From NCBI RefSeq assembly GCF_016920785.2, contig NW_024609857.1, positions 126,597,094-126,661,093 on the forward strand: a DNA stretch of 64,000 nucleotides, written 5' to 3'. The translations under genes and the position numbers were made by a program. Every line of letters begins with the position of its first letter. Position 1 is the stretch's first letter. This stretch comes from Ixodes scapularis. Its lineage: Eukaryota > Arthropoda > Arachnida > Ixodida > Ixodidae. Shown one piece after another: positions 22,338 through 33,029 of the stretch. The notes under the pieces were generated by a model. It was not told the DNA's origin, did not search any database, and saw only the letters and a program-made list of their open reading frames with translations.

Positions 22338-22634
22338 CTGAGAAGTTCGCCTCCCATGTGCCTTATTAAACCTTCAGCAATCAGGAGGTAGAGTCTTCGA
22401 GAAGCGTCGGATAGCTCGCTGTATCGCTCCTCAAACCAGTGTGGGATCTTTAAGCCGTACTCCTTCTGAACCAATAGAGCATCAAGTGCGTCCGGAATGA
22501 TGGCAATGTTTTTAAGTAAACTAATTTCAAGCTTCCAAGCGGCTCTCACAAAAAACGACGCCACGCTGAGCAAGCCGCTAAATGGATTAAACAGCTTCCT
22601 TAGAATCTTCTTGACCTGAGGCTTGCAAATTAAC
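22338..22634 (-). CDS. histidine acid phosphatase, internal exon
   Basis: A 297-base exon lies between a strong acceptor (poly-T then GCAG, minus strand, at 22635-22650) and a strong donor (CTTCTCAG followed by GTGAGT at 22337-22332). It encodes one base, 98 codons and two bases, so both flanking introns are phase 2. The last two bases AG join the first base G of the exon at 15772 to make Arg. The protein, LICKPQVKKILRKLF, then SVASFFVRAAWKLE, IPDALDALLVQKEYGLKIPH and FEERYSELSDASRRLYLLIA, matches the helical insert of acid phosphatases that precedes the HD motif, ending GGELL. Long introns on both sides are filled with mobile elements. Confidence 0.82.
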
Positions 22635-24154
22635 CTGCAAAAAAAAAAAGAATTCGCAAGGCATGAGGCAAAGGTCTACATCATATAAAATAATATTGCA
22701 GTCTGTTTCAATCAACCAAACGCAGATTGTTTCCTTGCATGCTTCGCGTCTAACTGACAACCGAAATTATGTTTTCAACTTTTTTGTAGTAATCAAGCAC
22801 TGCAAATATGGCTCTTTGTGACATTTTATTTTAGTCCCCTCCAGGTTACTTTTACATTCGTACTTAACACCAGGTCTAGCATAAAAGCACACCGATGCCT
22901 CTGCGTGTCAGAACGTAATCCACCAATTCTTTTCCCATAAATCATTGCTCCACTTCATGTCTCCATTGTTACTTCCAACTTCTCTACAGCCGAGACAGTT
23001 TTCTTTTTTTCTAAAATACGCACCCTGTTTGTTGTGTTCTTGTTGCTTTTTTTGTGATAATTGGATCCGAACGGACTGTGTCTTTGATCAGGAGTCTGAA
23101 GCACGCGGACCTCGGGTCGCATGCGGCCCGCGACTCACTGGGACATGTCTCGAAAGCATCCCGCGGCTACAAGCCCCCGTTCCCATGCCATGTGAGCGCT
23201 ACAAATGAAATGAATAATAGTTTCATATCGTCGATTAATTTTCCGCTCGAAAAGAAGCTCTGCACAGATAACGTGTTTCCATATATTGCAATAATCTGGT
23301 TTTGTTTGGACTGTGTATTGCCTTGTGTAAATATTTACATCTCAGCACTTTCTCGTGTAAACTAACCGGAACGAGAATACCACTATATTAGGCTACAAGC
23401 GCTAGCGTTGCCCAAAGAGGCACCCCGGCTGCATGAACTCTCGCTCAGCAGAAGCCACTGCCGAAGCTATAGCTATGTCCTCGCGGACTTCTAACCGTCA
23501 GAAGATACCTTCAAGATGCGAGTATTTTGTCGTGTTTGTGCTAGAAAGATTTTCAGGAAAGTAAAAACTGCCGTATGAGCAGGTATTTGTTTCCATGACT
23601 GGTGAGCCTATGGAGCGGGTCAGCGATAATATGATTTATTTTGTTCTATCGAAAACTGCCCTACGTTGGCGTTTTAAATTTTATCAAATCAAGCGAGGGC
23701 CCAAAGTCGACGTATATTGGTAACAAAAATAAAATATATCATTTGCAAAACAGCGAGCTCACAAAAAGCAGAGAGCACGAAGTTCCTTTTCTAGAGACTC
23801 CCTGAGGTGTCGCTGGGAGAGTCAACTGCTTTCCAACATAAAACAACATTCATGCTAGTTTTTGTTTTTTCCCCAAAAAAATGCTAAACTATCCCCCCTC
23901 CCCTCTTCCGGCTTCCCACAAGCTTTCGGGGTGGGCTATCTGGCCATTACACTAGACTGAGTTTGAAATCCCTCAAGGTGAACAAGAACGACAAAGTTCC
24001 CAGGGATCGTGGGTTCGAGCCCCACCCCTGCCAGTTTCGATCTGGATGAGCATCGTACCGGCGTGCGGTAGTGTATCACTATTGCGCAAGGTTACTTGAG
24101 GTACAGGAATTCAATATTGGAACCTGCACAAAACCAAAACTCTGTCATCTTCTT

Positions 24155-24187
<33 letters not shown>

Positions 24188-24664
24188 TGGAGCATTTTAG
24201 TTTTTTTGTTTGTTTTTTTCATTGTTAGTTTCAATATTTTGGGATAATCGAGACAATCAGGGCTCCTTTATTAAAATAACTCACTTTTGTATTTCGCCCA
24301 CTTCAGTCAGTTGGGTTATGTAGCACAATAATTTGTACCCATATCATATTCCAATTCTGTGTAGTTTTGAAATATTAAATAAAAAAACGAAACAATTAAT
24401 TATAGATTTTTCTGTCATTTTCCCCTTTCTGCCCAACATATTCATCATTATTTTACTGTTATTAAAATCATTTCTTCGTCATGATTTCATTCGTTTTTAT
24501 ACCTTAGCCATTCCAATAAAAAATCAAATGCGTTTAAAAATCTCTGTAATGCGAAATCAGAGCACAGCTCTTGAGGAATTTCGATTTTGCGACATACCGT
24601 GCTAAACAAATTGAGAAAGATATTTATCTATATGCACAAACATAGATCACTTTCCTCACATACT
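22635..24664 (-). other. acid phosphatase intron with a tRNA-like block
   Basis: No exon recognised. A poly-T run of more than 25 bases lies at 24155-24186, and a tRNA-like block at 23930-24036 is described separately. Confidence 0.4.
23930..24036 (+). repeat. tRNA-like sequence, possible SINE or tRNA pseudogene
   Basis: The 3' part reads GTGGGTTCGAGCCCCAC, a perfect five-pair T-stem around a canonical TTCGAGC loop and an exact Pol III B-box, followed by CCCTGCCA. Upstream is TTTGAAA, like the anticodon loop of a Ser(TGA) tRNA. The 5' acceptor strand does not pair with the 3' strand, so it is not a sound tRNA gene. Confidence 0.45.
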
Positions 24665-24905
24665 GGTCTGCACCCTCCTTCTCTTCTGTGTTCTCTTCCT
24701 CCTTCGTACCACCTCCTCCATATCCTCCCCCCCTCCTCCTCCTTATTCTCAATTCGTCCTCCTCCATACCCTCCCCACCCCCTTCGGCGTACCCTGTCCT
24801 CTGTACCCTTTCTCCCCTCTCTAACCTCCCCTACTCCATTTGCATATCCTCTCCTTCTCTGTACCCTCCCCTCCTCCTCCATACCCTCCCCTCCTCCCAA
24901 CTTGA
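24665..24905. repeat. CT-rich low-complexity tract
   Basis: Repeated TACCCTCCCCTCCTCC-type units on the plus strand. The open frames here are products of base composition. Confidence 0.85.
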
Positions 24906-25080
24906 CCACTAAATTTAGCAGAAAAATTAAGGCCACATGACCTCAGCACCATTTCAATTTCCCCGCTAAATATAGCGGAGAAATGACGTCATATAACTTT
25001 GTGCGACGTCACCTATAAATAAATCCAGTTTGTCCCCTATATTTAGCGGGAAATTGACGTCACATGACCTTGTAGCGGCA
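24905..25080. repeat. three diverged ~75-bp units
   Basis: Three versions of a CTAAAT(T/A)TAGC(A/G)G block, each followed by GAAATTGACGTCACATGACC-like sequence, lie at about 24907, 24963 and 25033. A short GCGGCAGCTA triplication follows at 25075-25100. Confidence 0.55.
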
Positions 25081-25099
25081 GCTAGCGGCAGCTAGCGGC

Positions 25100-26851
25100 A
25101 GCGATCCAGCGCTTGAACGGCGCCACGCTCACGGGACAGGCACGAGCTAAGGACACTAGGCGCCTGGACCACGAGCTGCACGGATCTGGAATTCAGCGAA
25201 GGGCCTCTCGATGAGCTAGTCAAAATGACAGTGTAAATATTGTAAATACATATGTAGAGTGTGGTTTACCGAGCCTCCGCTCCTGCATACCGGTGACGGT
25301 TGGGGGAGCTACCCCCAACTTCTTTGAACTAAATGCCTTTTTCCCCCTTCCCCGACGAGCTTCAAACGCGTGTGATCCCGTGAGCGGTGTTCGAGATTTC
25401 TAAATAAACTGCTCTATCTTTGTTTCTGCGCGTGTTGTCGTTTGATTCTCCTTGCAGTTGCGATCAGTGGATTCGGTTTTGCAAGCGGTCTGACCGCAAT
25501 GAATTGTTTCAGCTGTTGGGGTGACGAAACGGCGCTCACAAAGTTCGACGACGTCGCGGAGCCTATACTTTTCCATTGTGTCGTCTGTTTCCGTAAACTC
25601 CAAGTCCGCTAGAGGCGCCACGGTCGCGTTCGCCGCAGCTCCCATGGGGTTTCGGTGGAGTTTCCAGCATTGGCGAAGCTGTATGGCATATGTCTTAACC
25701 TTTTTGTCAGAAATAGTATAATGTTTGAGGAAAAAAAAAACCTAGAGAGTGTCGCTACTGTCTTCAAAAATATCCAGAGATTGCCTTTTGGTTTTGTTTT
25801 CAAACCATGGAGTTAATATAATGTACGCTATAGCCAGCCGGCAACGGCCAGGCGGCGCCAGCAGGGTGAGAGCGCACGGTCATACCCTGTCTCGTTGTAA
25901 CTTGGCAAAGGGTGAACGATAAGTCCCACATTGCGTGCCGAAAGCTTCGAAATGTGCGGCGTATACGAGCGCAACGCACACATATCGGAGCATGACGCAG
26001 CGAAAAGCCTGATACTTCTCCGGAGTTAAGGCGCGCTCCGGTGATACGTAGTAACGTTCCGATTGGCCCGCCAGGGCCGTAGCTTCCGCTCTACTGGCAC
26101 GTAACGCGATCACGGCTTCCTGGGATACCCAGTATTTCTTGCTTCAGACACTAGGCTAAGCGGCGCCACCAGAGTGAAAGCTCACGTTTGAACACTGCAG
26201 CCGCCACTCCCAGGGGCACCCAATATTTCTTGCTTCAGTCGCTGGATGGCGCCATACCAAACAGCATTGCAGGTTGCCTATAGGTTCTACTGTCACTAGT
26301 TCGCTAGTGTCTATGCACCTTCGAGGATGCAAATTGAAGCAGACAGCAATCGTCCACTTTAGCGGCGCTCCTGTGCATACCTATAGGAAACAAGCTTGCA
26401 TTCTGCCTCTTCGCAGGAAACTAGCATGGATCATTTTTGTAATTTATGTTGTAACAAATAGTATGGACCTTTATTATCATTGTAAAAGTTTAAATTTGTT
26501 CCCCAACAGGTGCTTAAAAACTAGCGACTATTCTAAGCGAAATAACAATAAAACAAATGTATAGTGTGTTCAAGGTTCGCCAGCATTCCGGTGACTTTCG
26601 TATATCGCTGATATGGGCGCGCCTGCATAGCGTCCTATAGTGCAGGCTCGACTTTAAATAAACTGTATTTACTTTTTGCTTTTTTACATGTGTGGGTGCA
26701 TTGAACTCATTTTTATTTATTTGGAGTTGTGAGCAGTGAGTCATGCTTCCTTAATTGTGTTTAAAACATGTTTAAAACAATATTGTGGGGTGTTAGCAGC
26801 GAAACCTTGTCTGAACGTTTTGCATGTATCGGAAACATTGGCCCAACTTGT
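25100..26851. other. intron sequence, no gene recognised
   Basis: A minus-strand open frame of 81 codons at 25400-25645 (with METs and LRDVVELCERRF) has no recognisable domain and could be an old element fragment. Two diverged copies of a segment containing TATTTCTTGCTTCAG and GCGGCGCCA lie about 91 bases apart at 26118-26175 and 26209-26262. Confidence 0.4.
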
Positions 26852-26855
26852 ATAT

Positions 26856-27264
26856 TGCCGCGCGCGCAGCTGGCCAAGTAGGCAGCGCGCGCGTGGACTA
26901 ACGGTTATCGCGCCTGCCTCCCACGCGAAAAGCCAGGGTTTGATTCCTGGGAGCGACGTGCCTTTTGTTGATTCCTGCAATTTAGTATTCTGGAAAATTC
27001 GAGAATCATGTTGGGGGCTTGCTCCAGGCCCGTCGAACCTTCTATGCCGATTATCCCGGAAGCCCACGCGTGTACATAAGGGGCTTCGCGTGGGGAGCCA
27101 GAGTCAGTCTCGCCCACGTGCTCGATCCTGCGGTTTCGCCGACATCGACGCCCGCGACGCTCTACTGCTTTCTTCTGTTCCCTTTTTATTTTTGGGCACG
27201 AGTTCGCCCCATAAACGTTTAGTTTCCCCAGTTATTATCGCCTCATCACTTGTCATTCGTGACA
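26856..27264 (+). repeat. 5' LTR (409 bp)
   Basis: TG...CA boundaries. It contains a tRNA-like block near its 5' end (26887-26955), then a segment with TACATAAGGGGCTTCG and a T-rich stretch with ATAAACG near the 3' end, the likely Pol II promoter and polyadenylation region. Confidence 0.93.
26887..26955 (+). promoter_or_regulatory. tRNA-like Pol III promoter module inside the LTR
   Basis: TGGACTAACGG (26894-26904) is one base off the A-box consensus TRGYNNARNNG. GGTTTGATTCC (26937-26947) is one base off the B-box GGTTCGANTCC. A CTCCCAC sits where an anticodon loop would be. The other two LTR copies in the window carry the same module with different single changes. Confidence 0.65.
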
Positions 27265-27267
27265 TTT

Positions 27268-27285
27268 TGGTGGAGGTGCTGGGTA
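27268..27285 (+). promoter_or_regulatory. primer binding site
   Basis: TGGTGGAGGTGCTGGGTA lies three bases after the 5' LTR. It would pair with the CCA-ended 3' terminus of a tRNA ending in ...CACCTCCACCA. The tRNA identity was not assigned. Confidence 0.75.
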
Positions 27286-27289
27286 GCGC

Positions 27290-28690
27290 ATGCCCGTGCA
27301 GCGTTCCCCTCCAAGGGCCCGCAGTGCAAGTCCGATTCCCGGCTCAGTAAGAAGACCACTCAACGCGGAACCTGAAACTCGGACCAGCCGCCGCACCAAG
27401 GGAGAGGATCCTGAGTGCGGTTTGCTGCTGGACAAGCCCAAGCCGAGGAAGACGACGATGGCCAACCACTCACAAGCCCCCGCCGCTTCCCCCGTCATCT
27501 TCATGCCCGTCGCACCGCGGACGGCTGCCCCCTTGCGCGGTCAACTCTGCGAAGACGGCGAGTATTGGGTTGACCAGAACGAACGTGTCGCCCGCCACAA
27601 TGGCTGGACCGACGAGCAGCGTCTGCAAAACGCGTATTTCTAGCACGAAAGGACTGCCCGGTATTGGTACGAAAATCACGAGCCTTCTTTGACATCGTGG
27701 GATGTTTTCAAGAGCCAGCTGAAGGCAACATTTCTCAACCAACACCGCCAAGAGAGAGCCAAATACCTACTTCAAACCCGAACCCAGGACCCCAACGAGA
27801 GCGTCACCGGCTTCGTGGAGGACGTTCTGCGCCTGAGCGCCCGCGCAGACCCTCAGGCTACGGAAGAAAAGAAGGTTCGAATCCTCATCCGGGACGTGAG
27901 AGACAACATCTTCGGCGGCCTTGTTCGTAGCCCTCCGACAACAGTCGAAGATTTTGTAACTGAGGCGACGAACATCGAGCGTGCCCTGCAAGCCCGAGCC
28001 AGCCACTGCCATCGACCACCCGGCCTTGCTGCCCTCGCGCCGTCTAGCTGCGACCTTGGCTCCAGTATCCCGGGCATCCGCGAGGTCATTCGAGACGTTG
28101 TCCGGGAGGAGCTCCGGAAGCTGCTGCCTGCTGCCAACCAACCGGTTTTGCCGTCGATAGCCGAAGTGGTGCGCGAAGAAGTTCAGCCGACAATTCAACC
28201 GGAGGCTCTTGCCAGCGTAGCTGCACCCGAGGAGCCCACCCTGACCTACGCCGCAGTGGCCCGACGGCCACCACCTCCTCCTCGAGCCTATGTTGCGCCG
28301 CCCCGAGGTCAATCTCCTGCGCCGCAGCACGACCGCCGCCGCAACGACCATGTTCAGTACGCCGCCCAAGAGCCCCGCGCAACTCGGAAGACCGACGTGT
28401 GGCGAACGCCCGACCGACGCCCTCTGTGTTACCACTGCGGGGAAGCTCATCATGTTTACCGCCGATGCCCATACCAACGATTCGGGCTGCGTGGATTTCA
28501 CCCAAACGACCCGCGCTCCCAATATGGTGAACGCCCTCGGTAGATGGACGAGTACCTGCGACGACCTCAGTCCTCCGAACCTGCGTCCCTCCGAGAGTTC
28601 CGGTCGCCTTCGCCACGACGTCCAGCTTCGCCGATGCACCCACCCCAACGTGAAAGCCTGTCGCACGTAGCTCCACGGCGGGGAAACTAG
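27290..28690 (+). pseudogene. Ty3/gypsy gag
   Basis: One frame runs from ATG at 27290 (or the ATG at 27458, MANHSQAPAASP) to TAG at 28688-28690, with two internal TAG codons at 27641-27643 and 28541-28543. The protein has a gag capsid-like region (EDVLRLSARADPQATEEKKV, then FVTEATNIERALQ), a Pro-rich stretch, and a nucleocapsid zinc knuckle CYHCGEAHHVYRRC that exactly fits CX2CX4HX4C. The first stop (AYF*HERTARYWYENHE) is compatible with a single CAG to TAG change. The product would form the virus-like particle that packages the element RNA. Confidence 0.88.
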
Positions 28691-28784
28691 GCGCGGCAAC
28701 CCCTGGAGGTGGAATGGCCGAAGGCGACCGACGTAATGGCCTCCAAGAACGACGGAGCGCTACCACTCTCCCCACGCTACGCAT

Positions 28785-29411
28785 CACAACTGCGGTCCTG
28801 CATCGGTGTCCAACAACCTAAACGTTGTTATCGACGGCCTCGGCGCATCGGCACTCGTGGACACCGGAGCAGACTACTCAGTCTTGAGTGGGAGGCTCTC
28901 CCGCCGCCTTCGAAAGGTCATGATGCCGTGGGACGGGCCCCAAATACGAACCGCCGGAGGGCATCTCATCACGCCAGTTGGGAGATGCACTGCTCGCGTC
29001 GAGATCCACGGTGAAACGTGCCCTGTGAAGTTCGTCGTTCTGCAAGACTGTTCGAGGGAAGTTATCCTCGGAATGGACTTTCTCTGCAAGTATGGCGCCG
29101 TCATCGACCTCGGGGCAAACCAGCTGACGCTGCGAAAGCCTGTTTTACCGCCGGTGGAAATCAACACGACGTCCACCGCGATCCGAGTTATCGCCGACCA
29201 TGTGAACTTACCGCAGCGGTCGAGTGTTTTTGTCACCGTCATAACCGACGCAGCCATGCACGGTGAAGCACTTCTGAAAGGCAGAGTCCAACTGCTCCTT
29301 GAGAAAGGAATTGACGTCTCACGAGGCATAACGGATCTCCGGGAAGGACGTACAACTGTTCTTGTGACAAACTTTCGAGAGGAGCCGCAGCACCTCTCGA
29401 AACCACCGTAG
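28785..29411 (+). pseudogene. Ty3/gypsy aspartic protease
   Basis: The frame contains VVIDGLGASALVDTGADYSV with the retropepsin catalytic triad DTG. It is followed by REVILGMDFLCKYGAVIDL, the typical ILGxDFL flap and helix region, then the linker towards reverse transcriptase. The protease would cleave Gag and Pol. No clear ATG precedes it, as expected for a Pol domain, and a TAG at 29409-29411 breaks the frame. The linker continues in another frame, so there is also an indel near 29405. Confidence 0.88.
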
Positions 29412-30412
29412 GACACGTCGAGGAGCTTCAGGCGCCAGCCGTGGTCGCCGGAATCTCCGAGGAAGCCTCGTCGCCACAGCAGCTGAGCACGACACCGCCG
29501 CCGCTCGACATCAACCCCAAGCTCCCAGCTCCGAAGCGCCGGCAACTGGTTCATGCTCGCCGAATACAGTGACTCTTTTGCCACGACATCGAAAGTTCGC
29601 CAAACACCAATGGCGAAACACTGCATTATTACCGACGACGACGCACTCCCTGTCCACCAGTCACCGTATCGAGTCTCCTTAAAGGAAAGGAAAGTGTTTC
29701 AGGATCAAGTCCAGGAGATGCTCCACGACGACATCATTCAATCCTCAAAAAGTCCATGGGCGTCCCCAGTCGTCCTTGTAAAGAAGAAGGACGGAACCCT
29801 GCGGCTCTGCGGGGACTATCGTCGACTGAACGCTGTGACGAAGAAGGACGTTTATTCGCTAAGTCCCCCGCATCGACGATAGGTTAGACCGACTGCGCCA
29901 CTCCCGATATTTTTCGTCAATAAACCTGAAGAGCGGTTACTGGCAGATTGAAGTCGACGAACGTGACCGGGAGGAAACTGCCTTCGTGACTCCCGACGGA
30001 CTGTACGAATTCAAAGTGATGCCGTTCGGACTTTGTACAGCACCTGCCGCATTCGAGCGCGTCATGGACACCGTGCTGGCAGGTCTGAGATGGCAGAGCT
30101 GCCTCGTCTACCTGGACGATGTCGTGGTATTCTCACAAGATTTCAACGAACACCTCAGACGACTTCGAGCAGTGCTTCAAGCCATCAATACCGCCGGCCT
30201 ATCATTCAAGCCAACAAAGTGTCGGTTCGCTTATGGGGAACTAAAGTTCCTTGGCCACGTCGTGAACAACAAAGGTGTTCTACCTGACCCCGAGAAGACC
30301 CGCGCCGTAGCTGCATTTACGCCGCCGGCTGACAAGAAGGCCGTGAGAAGATTTTTGGACTTTGTGCCTACTACAGGCGCTTTGTTTGAGACTTCGCCAA
30401 GCTGTCCGAATT
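29412..30412 (+). pseudogene. Ty3/gypsy reverse transcriptase
   Basis: Reverse transcriptase motifs appear over three frames: SKSPWASPVVLVKKKDGTLR, LCGDYRRLNAVTKKD, INLKSGYWQIEV, FKVMPFGLCTAPAAFERVMD, CLVYLDDVVVFS (catalytic YLDD), LSFKPTKCRFAYGELKFLGH and the thumb VRRFLDF. Frameshifts occur near 29545, 29870 and 30350. The enzyme would copy element RNA into cDNA inside particles. All core motifs remain recognisable, which suggests moderate age. Confidence 0.92.
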
Positions 30413-30853
30413 GCTGACACTCCTCACAAAGGACGCTGTAAAGTTCGAGTGCACAGAAGAACACCAGAGGTCAATCGACGAGCTCAAACGAAGACTTCAG
30501 ACGCCCCAATTCTTGGCCATTTCGACCAGTCTGCTGAAATCGAGATCCACACCGACGCCAGTAACACCGGTCCAGGTGCGGTACTAGTCCAAATGCAGGA
30601 CGGCGCAGAGCGAGTCATCGCATACGCAAGTCGGACGCTGTCCAACGCGGAGAGGAACTATTCAACTACTGAAAAGGAGTGCCTCGCTGTCGTCTGGGCA
30701 ATAACAAAGTTTCGCCCATATTTGTATGGAAGTCCTTTTTGCGTGGTCACAGACCACCACTCGCTGTGCTGGCTGGCGAATCTGAAGGACCCCTCCGGAC
30801 GCCTTGCCCGGTGGAGCCTACGACTGCAGGAGTTCGACATGACCGTGGTGTAA
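30413..30853 (+). pseudogene. Ty3/gypsy RNase H
   Basis: The frame shows EIEIHTDASNTGPGAVLVQM (first Asp), ERVIAYASRTLSNAERNYS, TTEKECLAVVWAITKFRPYL (Glu) and FCVVTDHHSLCWL (Asp), which are the catalytic acids of RNase H in correct spacing. Another frameshift lies near 30505, and TAA at 30851-30853 ends the frame. The domain would remove the RNA strand during cDNA synthesis. Confidence 0.9.
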
Positions 30854-32231
30854 AGTCCGGCCGGAAGCACATTGACACCGACTGCCTGTCAAGGGCCCCA
30901 GTCGAGGCCGCTCCTGCCTGCACCAAAGAGGACGACGATGAGTGCTTCCTCGGCGCTCGGGATGTCAGCGATATGGCAGCACTCCAACGAGACGACCCTG
31001 AGCTGCGAGCACTCATCGAGCACCTAGAGGGACAAGGAAGCGCCGTTCCCCGCGGTTTTGTACGAACACTGCCAACCTTCTCCCTCCGACGAGGTGTGCT
31101 CTACAAGAACTTGAGAGACAACAACACGGCGTGGCTGTTGGTGGTCCCTTCCAGTCTTCGAGAAGAAATTTTTCAAGCCTGCCACGATGACTCGACGGCG
31201 GGACACCTTGGCTACAGCAGAACTCTTGCCAGGATACGCGAAAAATACTACTGACCCAAGCTCGCGAAGACAGTGCACCACTACACCCGATCTTGCCACG
31301 ACTGTCAACGACGAAACAAACCACTGACGAGACCGGCAGGACTTCTTCAGCCTACTGCGCCGCCATCTGCCCCGTTCCAGCAAATCGGAATGGACTTACT
31401 TGGGCCATTCCCACCACCGACGCAAGGGAACCGATGGATAATCGTCGCAATCGATTATCTCACACGGTACGCCGAGACAAAACCCCTTCCACCAGGAACG
31501 GCTGTTGAAGTCGCCAAGTTTTTCATCGAGTCCAGTGTCCTCCGGCACGGCGCCCCCGAAGTCTTGATCTCAGACCGTGGATCCTCGTTCATGGCTCAGC
31601 TGACACAGGAAGTCCTTCGTCCCAGCCACACCAGCCATCGTCGCACCACGGCGTACCACCCGCAGACCAACGGGCTGACGGAAAGACTCAACAAGACCAG
31701 CGCCGACATGATCTCCATCTACGTTGACGTAGAGCACAAGACATGAAACGAGGCGTTGCTGTACGTCACATTTGCCTACAACACGGCCCTGCAAGAGACC
31801 ACCCGGGTGACGCCCATTCAGCTGGTGCATGGCAGGAAAGTAACGACCATGCTCGACGCGATACTACCCTACGAACCAGCTGACGATGGAAGCCCCGACG
31901 CCCAAGTTGTTGCTCAACGAGCCGAAGAAGTTCGCCAGCTCGCCCGACTCTGAATTGAAGATAAACAACGTGTCGATGCTACCCGGTACAACCTTCGTCG
32001 TCGGGACGTCTACTTCCAGCCCGGAGACCGGGTATGGTCTGCACACCGATTCGCCGCCGTGGTCTGAGCGAGAAACTCCTGAAACGGTATTTCGGACCCT
32101 ACAAGGTACTTCGTCGACTTGGAGATCTGAACTACGAGGTGATGCCCGACGGAACAAGAACATCATCACGCCGCCCACCACGACCTGAAGTCGTCCACGT
32201 CGTGCGCCTGAAAACGTACTACGCTCGATAG
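30854..32231 (+). pseudogene. Ty3/gypsy integrase
   Basis: The N-terminal HHCC zinc-binding region appears as CHDDSTAGHLGYSRT and SCHDCQRRNKP. The catalytic core is visible as IGMDLLGPFP (Asp), VLISDRGSSFMAQ (Asp) and HPQTNGLTERLNK (Glu). The C-terminal GPY/F module reads KRYFGPYKVLRRLGDLNYEV, then VVHVVRLKTYY. In-frame TGA codons at 31252-31254 and 31744-31746 sit where Trp would be expected (YY*PKL, T*NEALLYVTF). Another TGA lies at 31951-31953, with a frameshift before the GPY/F part. The enzyme would insert the cDNA into the host genome. Confidence 0.92.
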
Positions 32232-32325
32232 GACTGTGGACCTTATGTGTTCCAATTGACTCTTTAGTTTGCTCTTCTTTTTATGTGCTTTGTTTTGTTC
32301 TGCCTCGCATCGGGACGATGATTTC

Positions 32326-32341
32326 TTGAAGGAGGGAGTAA
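32326..32341 (+). promoter_or_regulatory. polypurine tract
   Basis: TGAAGGAGGGAGTAA immediately precedes the TGCCGCG start of the 3' LTR. Confidence 0.75.
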
Positions 32342-33025
32342 TGCCGCGCGCGCAGCTGTCCAGGAACGCAGCGCGCGCGTGTCCTAACGGTTATCGCGCC
32401 TGCCTCCCACGCGAAAAGCCAGGGTTCCATTCCTGGGAGCGACGTTCCTTTTGTTTATTCCTGCAATTTATATTTCGTTTCACTTTAGGCCCGAGCGCGG
32501 CCGATGTTATAAGCGGAAGGGCCAGTCAAACGGCGTAAAAAGCGCGACGACATGGCGTGTTTTTTTTCGCTTGATAGGACAAGCCGACGGACGAGCACGC
32601 ACAGAGAGACGGCGAACAACGGCTGGTCCTCTTATGTGCGGAGAGCACGCCGTGACGTTGTGCCTTTTCGCTGTTTGATTGGCTTTTCTGCTCATAGCAT
32701 CGGCCACGCTCGGACATGACGTGAAACGAAGCATAGTGCTCTTGAAAATTCGAGAATCATTTTGCTTGTTCCTGGCCCGAATGTTGTACGCGTCGAGCCT
32801 TCTATGCCGATTATTCCAGAAGCCCACGCGTGTACATAAGGGGCTTCGCGTGGCAAGCCAGAGTCAGTCTCGCCCACGTGCTCGATCCTGCGGTTTTGCC
32901 GACATCGACGCCCGCGACACTCCGCTGCTTTCTTCTGTTCCCTTTTTATTTTTGGGCACGAGTTCGCGCCATTAAACGTTTAGTTTCTTCAGTTATTATC
33001 GCCACATCACTTGTCATTCGTGACA
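32342..33025 (+). repeat. 3' LTR (684 bp, enlarged by a MITE)
   Basis: It matches the 5' LTR over both its outer parts but is 275 bases longer because of an insertion at 32471-32733. Its tRNA-like module has A-box TGTCCTAACGG (32380-32390) and B-box GGTTCCATTCC (32423-32433). Confidence 0.92.
32471..32733. mobile_element. MITE inserted in the 3' LTR
   Basis: An insertion of about 263 bp is present in the 3' LTR and absent from the 5' and solo LTRs. Its ends TTTCGTTTCAC and GTGAAACGAAG begin inverted arms of about 85 bases, which share GGCCGATG and a diverged AAGCCAATCAAACAGCG. The empty site GCAATTTAGT implies a TA duplication. It has no coding capacity and an unknown autonomous partner. Confidence 0.85.
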
Positions 33026-33029
33026 ATAT

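Larger units (their letters stand above)
26856..33025 (+). mobile_element. full-length Ty3/gypsy LTR retrotransposon, decayed
   Basis: The 5' LTR (26856-27264) and 3' LTR (32342-33025) both start TGCCGCGCGCGCAG and end GTGACA. They are flanked by the 4-bp duplication ATAT (26852-26855 and 33026-33029). Internally there are a primer binding site, gag with a zinc knuckle, protease, reverse transcriptase, RNase H and integrase in Ty3/gypsy order, then a polypurine tract. Several stops and frameshifts disable it. A solo LTR of the same family lies at 52344-52763. Confidence 0.95.

Noticed and set aside
23930..24036. Functional tRNA-Ser gene
   Set aside because: The T-arm is perfect, but the acceptor stem cannot pair and the anticodon arm is weak, so it is listed only as tRNA-like.
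24587..24940. Proline/serine-rich open frames on both strands
   Set aside because: Produced by a CT-rich low-complexity tract.
28086..28787. Long minus-strand open frames across the gag gene
   Set aside because: Antisense shadows of GC-rich gag sequence; gag itself has clear domains.
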